Assembly: GCA_902702965.1 (NCBI GenBank)
Contig: CACRXP010000020.1
Span: 1,660,778-1,724,777 of the forward strand
Reading direction: 5' to 3'
Length of the DNA stretch: 64,000 bases
DNA from: Spirometra erinaceieuropaei
Lineage: Eukaryota; Platyhelminthes; Cestoda; Diphyllobothriidea; Diphyllobothriidae
Under the pieces are notes generated by a model that had not been told where the DNA came from, did no database searches, and saw only the letters and a program-made list of their open reading frames with translations. Shown in pieces: positions 56,692 through 64,000 of the stretch (positions within the stretch are counted from its first letter, which is position 1; every line of letters begins with the position of its first letter). Position numbers and translations under genes: made by a program.

Positions 56692-57148
56692 AATGTCATA
56701 TAGATTAAATTACGTTTTCAAAGATTTCAGACTTATTGCTATAAATCTGACCGCTAAGCAGTGGCAATGTGTTGAACGTAGCTGTGGGGGTCCAGATGAT
56801 TAGTCAGCGATCCTTGGTGATCCTCAAGTTCCTGTTTGCATGACGAACCAGTCTCTGAGTGCATTTTGTGTTACAGCCAGAGGCTTACAGCTGAAAATAA
56901 CAGTGCCTCAGTTCGATATTCCAGGAGAATTCGGGAAGGATCCGGAGATTTTTAATCCAATACTTGCACTTTAGGCTAGACCAAAAATTGGACGAATTAT
57001 AAGGATCGGTCTTTAGACAATGGCTATTGGCCTAACCACAGCTCACACTTGGGTCTAACATAGAGAATACGCAACTCGTCTGCTAGAATCTTAGTGCGGA
57101 AAGTATGCTATTTATGGGAGGGCGAATTCCAGTCTGGAATAAAGTCTG
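56692..57148. other. Tetraspanin intron, unassigned
   Basis: No feature recognised. Confidence 0.35.
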
Positions 57149-57491
57149 GTGGGACCGACTTATGTGGATGTCTAAGCAGGACATGGAAATAGGAACGCTC
57201 CTCTCAAAAAATAGGGATGGATCTGGGCATAACTGTAGAAAAAGGCACAATATTCCTGTGTCCTAACCCCAACAATAGCCCTAATATAAGATCATGTCGT
57301 TGCCCTAATCTTGATCCCAAATTAACCTCTAACTCTGCAGTTAAAACTAATTCCCACCGCAACCCTAAACCTGATCCTGGCTTACGTTCCCGTTAACCCT
57401 AAACTCACTGGAAGTTGGCTCAGAACTACCCGTTTTGTAGGCAGTTCCTGTTCTTATGTTCTGTTCAGATGTCCACATGGATCAGTCCTAC
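57149..57491. mobile_element. TIR element with CCCTAA-like interior (family T3)
   Basis: The left end GTGGGACCGACTTATGTGGA and the reverse complement of the right end (GTAGGACTGATCCATGTGGA) are alignable for about 48 bases. The interior has CCCTAAT and CCCTAAACC units. No ORF. The ends differ from families T1 and T2. Confidence 0.65.
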
Positions 57492-58773
57492 GTAAAATCT
57501 TCACAAATATTCAGACTGGTCTACTAGTTTCGGATTTAATAAGCCCGCTTTAGGTCCCGAAGAAAGGTTGCATTGCCTTGTGTGAATTTTCTTTTAGGAC
57601 GCAGGGAACAACTATAGAGCAACATTCTTCTCTGGTAGTTCAGCAAAGGACTGCTTGCACTAGGACTTTCCAATGATCAAACATTCACCGCATCAAGAAC
57701 TGGATTTGCTATTGCTGTACCTTCTTGCTGAAGGACGATGAGAAATCAAAGTTCCAAAAACGCGTCTAGAAATAAGAACTTGCCTGACTTGAGTCTCAAA
57801 GATAAATGGAAAAATATTCCTACTGCAAGTTCAAGCTATACTCTCAACCGGTCGAAATGTAAGGCTTGTGTGGGTCTTCCTTAAAAAACAACGCTGAGTT
57901 AGAGTGCGAGTAGCTGCGATGTCTGAGACTTTTTGATCTCATTTAAGATACAAGTCCATATTGAAATGAATACGAATATGCCAATTTATGGGCTAAAATG
58001 CACTAAGAGGGAACCCGAACTCATTCAAGGACTTTGGTCTCAAGGCAGACAAGACCAAAAAGGTGACTTAATTGCTAAAACAAGAATTTAAGGCGAATAG
58101 CCTCTAGGATTCACGCTCGAACACATCGCGGGAGACAGCAAGAGATTAGGGCAATGAACTCACAAGGGTTGCAATTAGCATGCGATTATGTACTAATTAA
58201 AACAAGTAGCTCCGGCAAATTGAAGTTTTTATTGCGACTCATGCTTGAATCCCTACCTGGATCCGTTGTGGCATCTTTCGATTGGTCTTGGTGTGGATTT
58301 CAGTTGCTGAGCAAATGTACTTCTTGTGCCAACAATTAAGTTGCCGTCTTTTTCCCACATACTACCGGAACCTAGTATTTCCTGCCCCTACTGACTGCCA
58401 ATATTAGTCTGAAGTTGAATTTGGCTGGAGAAAAGACTTTACAGTTCAGTTTATAGACTATCAGCCACCTGTCTTTGGCTTCAAGAGGCTGCAACAAACT
58501 TTGCGTGCCAGTGTCCATAGATGCTTGTCTCGTTTGAGCGTTCTTGGCTAGACTGTCCACTGCTTTGGATTCCCAAAGAAGTGATGAGAAAGCTCACGGG
58601 AATGAATAAGAGGCAAGATGTGGATTAGCCTTCGGTCGGGACAAAAGCCTTAATCATCCTGCTGACTATATTCAGCGGTGAAGCCCTAAAATATTAAAGG
58701 AATAGCTTATTACCGTGTTAAATGCCAACTCCCTTTGTAGTGGTTGATTACTGTAAACACGCTACTGGGGTCG
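57492..58773. other. Tetraspanin intron, unassigned
   Basis: No feature recognised. Confidence 0.35.
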
Positions 58774-58924
58774 GATCTCAGTTTGTAGCCGTGCCTGCAG
58801 TTGACAAGCACCAGCCTAACCACCTAAACCCCAAGCCCTTATCACAACCCCTCACCTCTAACCCCAACCTCTAACCCTAACCCCTAATCCTAATTTCTTA
58901 CAGGTGCGGCCACGAAGTAAGCTC
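58774..58924. mobile_element. TIR element with CCCTAA-like interior (family T2)
   Basis: The left end GATCTCAGTTTGTAGCCGTG and the right end CAGGTGCGGCCACGAAGTAA. The interior has CTCTAACCCTAACCCCTAAT. 151 bases. Confidence 0.75.
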
Positions 58925-59189
58925 TTGCCCAGGCTGGCTTTAAAATCAAGTTGGATCACTGCAACCGCAAGCATAACCATAGTCCACAACTAAAAACAAC
59001 CCATTGTGACCACTAAGTCGGCCTGGCTTGTAAATCTGACAGCATAAAAAAGAATTTCGGTCAATAAGGAAGCACAACCAGCCTTCGAGAATGCTCGCAA
59101 ATTGCGATTGTGCGGTTGAGCCGTCAGCAATCGTCAGTTGGGAGAGAGAGCTTATACTGTCAAGGATAGGGTGAGAAGAGCAGACTTAC

Positions 59190-59334
59190 TGAAGTTATCC
59201 TTGATGAATGTTGTGATAGCTCTCAGCTCATCGTCTACGGCAAACCGGTAGAGGAACCAGTCGATGATTTTTCGCAGGAACTCCGGTGCCGTTAGCATTA
59301 CTACACCGAGAAGGGCCAGGAAGAGGAATCCAAA
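59190..59334 (-). CDS. Tetraspanin exon: TM1 and small extracellular loop
   Basis: The acceptor TTTCACTCTTCCAG opens in phase 0 with FGFLFLALLGVVML, a hydrophobic helix, then PEFLRKIIDWFLYRF and DDELRAITTFIKDNF, and a phase-1 exit at a perfect GTAAGT donor. The codon completed by the next exon joins directly to TM2, so this is TM1 plus the small loop rather than TM3. It has no start codon, so at least one upstream exon is needed. Confidence 0.8.
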
Positions 59335-59416
59335 CTGGAAGAGTGAAATAATTGAGAAGAATTAGTCCATACTGCCTTAAATAACAACACGGAAACGCTA
59401 GAAGAAATGTAGGTCA

Positions 59417-59663
59417 GATCTTATTTCGCGGCCGCACCTGCAGTAAACAAGCCCCAGTCGTCTATCATACGGGACCGGTGGAAGTAGAGGGTTTAACACT
59501 AACCTCTAAGCCCTAACCCCAACTCCAAGCCCCCCCCCCCCAACACTACCCCCCACACTAACCCATAACCCGAATCCCTAGCCTTTAGACTAACACCTAA
59601 CCTTAACCCCTAGCACCAACCCCTGGCCCTGAACTCTAACAGGTGCGGCTACGAAATAAGATC
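59417..59663. mobile_element. TIR element with CCCTAA-like interior (family T2)
   Basis: The best-preserved T2 copy: GATCTTATTTCGCGGCCGCA with CCTG on the left, CAGGTGCGGCTACGAAATAA with GATC on the right. The interior has CCCTAACCCC units and a run of C at about 59530-59542. It lies upstream of the TM1 exon. Confidence 0.85.
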
Positions 59664-60689
59664 ACACGTAAATGAAAGCTGTAAGATAGTTAGTTTAACA
59701 CAATTACTTCCTTCGATTGTTCGTGAGTATTTCGCAAAAGATTCTTTTAAGATGCATAAAACATAGTCAAATGCAAGTGATGTACACACTGACGATAGTC
59801 TACAAATAGAAAGTTGAATATCCGTGCTGTAATGGGAAGAACGATTGGGAAACGGACTGAGGTTTGGTTACATTTATCAGTTGCTAGCAAAACAAACGAG
59901 GCGGATTGTCCGACCCTGTGTCGGTCGCATTGATACTAGCGGAACAGTGATGTGGAATGGAGCGCCTAGGCGCAGGCTCTGCCGCGCCATCCACCTGCGC
60001 CTTCCCGCACCTCCAGTGTTCTTAACTCTGTGTTGACACCAGGTCCAGGTTGGGGAGATGGAGAGAGTGCGGTAGACGCTAAGCAAGCCCAGACTCACTC
60101 TAAAGTAAATCAAGCGCAAGTCACCGTGCCGATTCACCTCACTGAGAAACACGCGGTGGATATCGTCGGCAACGACAGTCGAACAGCCAGTGGCATAACC
60201 AGCTTTATTGCACTTAGTTTGCAAATAACCGGAACCAAAAAGAATATGCATACTTGGCTTCGGTCACTAGTTTTGATATTTTTTCATAGATCAAGCGGCT
60301 AACAGATATTCTCAGCGGTTTTGTCCAAAACGCACGCGAAAGTATGTGCCACGCTGGGACCAGTGACAGGTGGAAAACAATGGCAAGACAGAAGGGTGAG
60401 GTGGGGGGAGGGGTTAAGTGGTGTGTAGGGACTCTAGACAAGGGATGGGAAGGTTGTTTTTGAGATGTCCGTTTTCTGTTGCTGCAGCGTAACACGGTAG
60501 GGCGTAGCGGTGTTGGAATTAAAATTTAGCCCGAAAGAATGTCTTCTGCGTGCATAGGACCGGTTTGGGTAAGCCTATGGCCAACATTACTGCTGTCGCA
60601 AGTATCAGCAGGCGTGGGAATTTGGCTTGTCTCTTGTACACAGGCTGTTTTTATCCTTCACTGCCTCGTAGCGACGTACATTATTGCAC
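59664..60689. other. Unassigned; upstream of the TM1 exon
   Basis: The minus-strand ORF at 59877-60251 (124 codons) carries no motif I know. A tetraspanin first exon was not found here. Confidence 0.3.
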
Positions 60690-60717
60690 AGGCCTGAATG
60701 TCGGTAATAAAATTCAA

Positions 60718-61030
60718 CCTCTATCATGCGCCGCTGTGCGGCTGCTCTTTGGGCTCGAGAGAGATCCTGTAAGGCACAACGGAACGAGTGAGTTCCGTAG
60801 AAACGATCAGTGAGCGAGCCTCTACCATTGTATATTCCTGATCGAAACCGACAGGACAACGAGCCCGTAGCCCAGTGGTTAGAGGAGTTGGATTTCCAAC
60901 TAACAGGTTACAAGTTTGAGCCTCGGGTGTGCCACACTTCGGGGTTGGGTATGACTGGCTGACGACGGCTAATAAGCCAGAAATGGCCATTCCAGTCTCC
61001 CTTGTCTTTGTCGGTAATAACATTCTGCCT
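60718..61030 (+). repeat. tRNA-derived SINE-like repeat, copy 5
   Basis: The most complete copy: leader ATCATGCGCCGCTGTG, GAGTGAGTTCCGTAGAAACG, then the tRNA-like head (CGTAGCCCAGTGGTTAGAGG; B-box-like CAAGTTTGAGCCTC) and the body ATGACTGGCTGACGACGGCT, GGCCATTCCAGTCTCCCTTG. Confidence 0.8.
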
Positions 61031-62509
61031 CTACATACATGCGTATAAATATGACCACTAACGATCGACGGTTCCGAAGGCGGCAGCTAAATCTTACCCA
61101 AAGCCGCATCGGGAACAACAGAAATGGACCATGGCTAAAAGTTGCTCTCCAGAATACGGTTTGACAAACATGTGCGTTCAACGATGTCCACTTTATCTTC
61201 TGCCATTGCACGGCACGTTGGTATATGGGAGGTCATTGTAGCCGGCTGGAGGCATTTACCCTGATCAGGCGGCATAGTTCGCCTGTACCGGGGTCCGCCT
61301 GTCCCTATTGGTTTAAAACCTACTTTGGTAACACGCAGAGGCGGATAATGGAACCAATGGCATGGGTAATGAACTGATCGCCTCAATCAACGATGGCTAA
61401 CTCTATCAGTTTATGATTGTGAATTGGGAAGCAATCAGGTGCTCCGAGGGTCGCGGTTATATTGTCGCAGAAGTCGACTGAGACTCTTCAGTCTGCATGG
61501 GCAGGGTCATTGATATTAGGGTTGCTAGTATTATTTGGCGAAGTGGAATCCCCGGTGAGCGGTTTGAATCAAAGTAGACGACGAGCAGGTAAGACAGGCC
61601 CAAGAATGCGACCCTGGGAGACGGCAAAATTTCGGACTCAACATTAACAAGCTGCACATCGGGAGCTCCATTTAGCGTTCCCCAAGTTTGATCCACAGAC
61701 GCTATCTGGGCGAACCAGTCAGTATGGATTCTCCTGGTGCCGGCTGATGTATGATCGTTCTTAAGTCAGTTAGTTCCAAGTTTGCACACATGAGGTGGAA
61801 AACTATATGCTCTGTAACAGGGTTCCGTTTGCGTCTGCTTAGAGTGTAAGTGAAAAGAGATCAGGTATACTGTCTTTGAAGGTCTCTATTCAGCCATGCA
61901 TACGTTTAGGGTTAAAAAAACCCATCATCGATTCCATACCCAAGATCAACTCCTTAGGGGGAATTAACCATTGCAGAGAACATGAGGCCAATCCGGGTTG
62001 AGGTGGACTAGCACGTCTGTGAGCTGCTATCAGAGGGACGGGGCTTGATGCGAAGGATGTGTGCATAAATTCGACTGTAATATGAAGTGCTTGCGCGGCA
62101 TCTGGCTCACTCCTTATCACCGATACTATCCTATTTTATTTACTGAACTGCAAGTCCATATTCAGTGTTAAACGGACTGTTTCGATGAGATAGGGTTCAC
62201 CTGCCGCAGCCAATCAGCAAAGTCGTTGTAGCGCGCTTATACCAAACCTACCTGAAGTCATTTTACCTGGTCTGCTTACTTACAAACGGTTAAGACAGGA
62301 AGAACGAGAGATTTTCTCCAACATCTAATAATGCGATTGCTGGCTTTGAAAACCACCAGCTCGCAGGCGAGCGTTTTCCTCGATATTAGATCAGGATGCG
62401 ACTTGGAGAGGAGCCTTTTATAATGTGATTATTTACTGTCCACTGTAGCACGTATATTAAGCCCGGAGCAGGTGAGTCCATCCGGCTGTGATTAATTCCC
62501 CCCTGTGAC
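61031..62509. other. Unassigned stretch
   Basis: Overlapping ORFs of 60-83 codons without motifs. No repeats recognised. Confidence 0.3.
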
Positions 62510-62557
62510 TTTGCGCAATTGCAGTGAGACTTTAAGCACGTTTTTCTTCCCAAACAT
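62510..62557 (-). CDS. Possible tetraspanin first coding exon
   Basis: ATG at 62557 reads MFGKKNVLKVSLQLRK in phase 0 up to AAA|GTCACA. Tetraspanins usually start with a short basic tail containing a LK(Y/F).L segment just before TM1. Joined to FGFLFLALLG the peptide would fit. However, GTCACA is a poor donor, the peptide is short and the frame is also open upstream of the ATG, so this is a candidate only. Confidence 0.2.
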
Positions 62558-63299
62558 GAAATCGATGCATACCCAGTCCTCCTCAAGGAAGGTCGAACTC
62601 AAATAGGAGTAAATAGGATAAATGCAATGACTAATATGATTACAGCCATCGTTCTGTTATGTCTTTGCATCGGGACGGGTATATACTGTAAGGTCTCGTG
62701 TTTTCAGTTCTTGAATTTAGTGTGGTTTACCGCTGTTGGGATGACTACGATCAAACATCAAAGCCATCGTTGCCCCCTAGAAGACACCAATAAATCCGCC
62801 CTAACGGTCTCCGCACTTATTTATAATGCATGCATAGAAGGAACGCTATGACTGCTAGTCGCCTCTTGGTCTTAGTCCTCCTATTTCTTTTTCCGTTATC
62901 TTTCTTTTGCTGCGTCTTGAACCAGCTTTCTCTCCAAATAAAACAACCCCCACTTTGTGAACCGCTTGCAACGTTGAACAGTTAAAACACAATGACACTT
63001 GACGAGCAACAGAAGTAGCTGCGTTTTGTTCGGTCTTCTGGTTTGCTCAAAGCAAACATACAGCGTCCAGGGGATACTAAAATAGGCCTGGAAGTTTTAT
63101 TTTTTTCCCCTGAGACGCTATTCACGCGACTGGTCAGCTGGTCCTAATCTGCCTTTTCACAGCGGCTCCTCCGAACGAAGTTTAACCAGTCGGCTGTTGA
63201 AAAAGGCAGTTTAATGCCTAAGTGGATGGTGCACTCGGAGGAAATCAGCCCAGAAAAAAAATAAGTGCAAATTAAATTCTCTAATGCCTGTAGACTTGA
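62558..63299. other. Unassigned stretch
   Basis: A 74-codon plus-strand ORF at 62627 starts with a hydrophobic run, but nothing else supports a gene. Confidence 0.3.
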
Positions 63300-64000
63300 A
63301 ACAATCATGTCAGCCCGAGTTGCGAAAATTCCCATTGTAAAATCCAAAAGGCAATTTGGCGAGCATACGTCTGCTTTCGATAAATTCTCTTCAGGCCTGT
63401 ACATTTATATGGCCATTGAAGTAATGAATTAAAAGATACGGGCGAGTAGATAATTAAGCTGTAGCTCGAATTTGGAGAGGGGAGGGGAGGGGGAGAGTGA
63501 AACACCACAATTCCATTCAGCGCCCGGGAGAAGGTGGGTCCCGGCGAAGGTAATTACGTGCGGGTGGTTGGCTTGGTGGCTTTGAATCATGGTAACTGTG
63601 GGACCTGTACAAAGTTCTTCTGTGCGCATAGGACCGGTCGGCGTAGCCTGATTGCAGCCGCCTCTGCCGTAGCCAACAAGCGCTGCCCAAGCAGTTTTGG
63701 ATAGCTTGATGGGACCTTGTAAATCACTCTGAAGGCCTCTCTGGCGTCTACACGGTGGTCTGTGTCTACCATGTGCGCGAGGATCGAGCTGTTGATATTC
63801 TTTATTTGTCCCTTTCCTAACCATGCTGGGAGAAGTTCTTTCATTCTTTTGGATAACCGCCGGCTCGTGCGACCAATATGTTCCGCCCCAAAGGAACAGG
63901 TGAAGAAGTAAATACACATAGAGGTGGTCCGAGTTAATAGTTAGTCCTTGCCCTCTCCGCATAGGATGGGACTGGTGGAGAACAGTACACGCGTGTCAGC
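63300..64000 (-). mobile_element. PLE fragment, second lineage, cut by window end
   Basis: The minus-strand ORF at 63919-63587 reads YFFTCSFGAEHIGRTSRRLS, then KRMKELLPAWLGKG and ILAHMVDTDHRVD, an endonuclease region. It is a sister of the copy at 14862-15375. Bases 63312-63390 correspond to the RT-side segment at 14674-14735, so the two loci share pieces in different arrangements. The element continues beyond the window. Confidence 0.65.

Larger units (their letters stand above)
22896..59334 (-). other. Tetraspanin gene, at least six exons over 36 kb
   Basis: Minus-strand exons at 59334-59190, 54630-54527, 49933-49835, 47484-47424, 29871-29708 and 22949-22896, with a tentative TM3 exon at 52482-52420, encode a four-transmembrane protein in the right order. 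That order is TM1, small loop, TM2, (TM3), large loop with CCG and further cysteines, TM4 and a short tail. Exon phases match at every junction: 1 to 1, 0 to 0 and 1 to 1. The visible protein is about 225 residues without the first exon, normal for tetraspanins. These are plasma-membrane organisers; in flatworms many are abundant in the surface tegument. Introns of 2-18 kb are filled with the transposons listed here. The first exon is not firmly located. Confidence 0.8.

Noticed and set aside
62260..62320. Minus-strand MLEKISRSSCLNR with a GTAAGT donor as tetraspanin first exon
   Set aside because: It exits in phase 2, while the TM1 exon needs phase 0; joining them gives the wrong frame.
62627..62851. 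Small secreted or membrane protein with a hydrophobic start
   Set aside because: No splice signals, homologue, second copy or context; ORFs of this length are common by chance here.
1..64000. CRISPR array, bacterial operon, phage or defence system
   Set aside because: No regularly spaced repeats, no ribosome-binding-site gene chains and no prokaryotic genes were found; the sequence is eukaryotic.

Overview
This is eukaryotic, transposon-dominated DNA. Short exons with GT/AG splice sites lie in a sea of decayed retroelements, microsatellites, tRNA-derived repeats and inverted-repeat transposons. There is no bacterial-style gene packing, no operon and no CRISPR array. Penelope-like elements (PLEs) with GIY-YIG endonucleases and hammerhead ribozyme motifs, Ty3/gypsy and non-LTR retrotransposon debris, and a cysteine-rich tetraspanin with very long introns fit a parasitic flatworm with a large genome. 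A diphyllobothriidean tapeworm is my guess; a trematode or another invertebrate is possible. The organism assignment is inference.

Layout. Bases 1-19,000 are a graveyard of retroelements: a near full-length but frame-broken PLE (508-2457), a Ty3/gypsy remnant on the minus strand with a PLE fragment inserted in it (5294-3640), three non-LTR reverse transcriptase remnants (5308-5870, 6130-6395, 9165-10130), and further PLE copies (6395-7550, 8150-8880, 10398-12024, 14740-15370, 16700-17110, 18595-18920). Bases 20,480-22,220 hold two tandem copies of a repeat, one carrying a 994-base foldback transposon and the other the empty site. Bases 23,560-27,670 hold a direct duplication of about 1.5-1.9 kb carrying a conserved exon-like ORF. 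Bases 27,700-63,000 are AT-richer DNA with more foldback elements, small TIR elements with telomere-like (TTAGGG-type) interiors, tRNA-derived repeats, and a PLE with both RT and endonuclease parts (41,990-43,835). The window ends inside another minus-strand PLE (63,300-64,000).

The one convincing host gene is a tetraspanin on the minus strand, read from high to low coordinates. Its parts are TM1 plus small loop (59334-59190), TM2 (54630-54527), a tentative TM3 exon (52482-52420), the large-loop start (49933-49835), the CCG exon (47484-47424), the cysteine-rich large-loop end plus most of TM4 (29871-29708), and the C-terminus with stop (22949-22896). Reading phases agree across every junction I could test. 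A possible first coding exon is at 62557-62510. The other elements between 22.9 and 59.3 kb are therefore intronic.

The pieces interact as layers of insertion: PLE into gypsy, PLE against LINE, a TTAGGG-type TIR element into a foldback element, and a foldback element into a tandem repeat. All of it lies within or beside one host gene. No intact transposase or full-length retroelement ORF remains, so every mobile copy here looks dead or non-autonomous.
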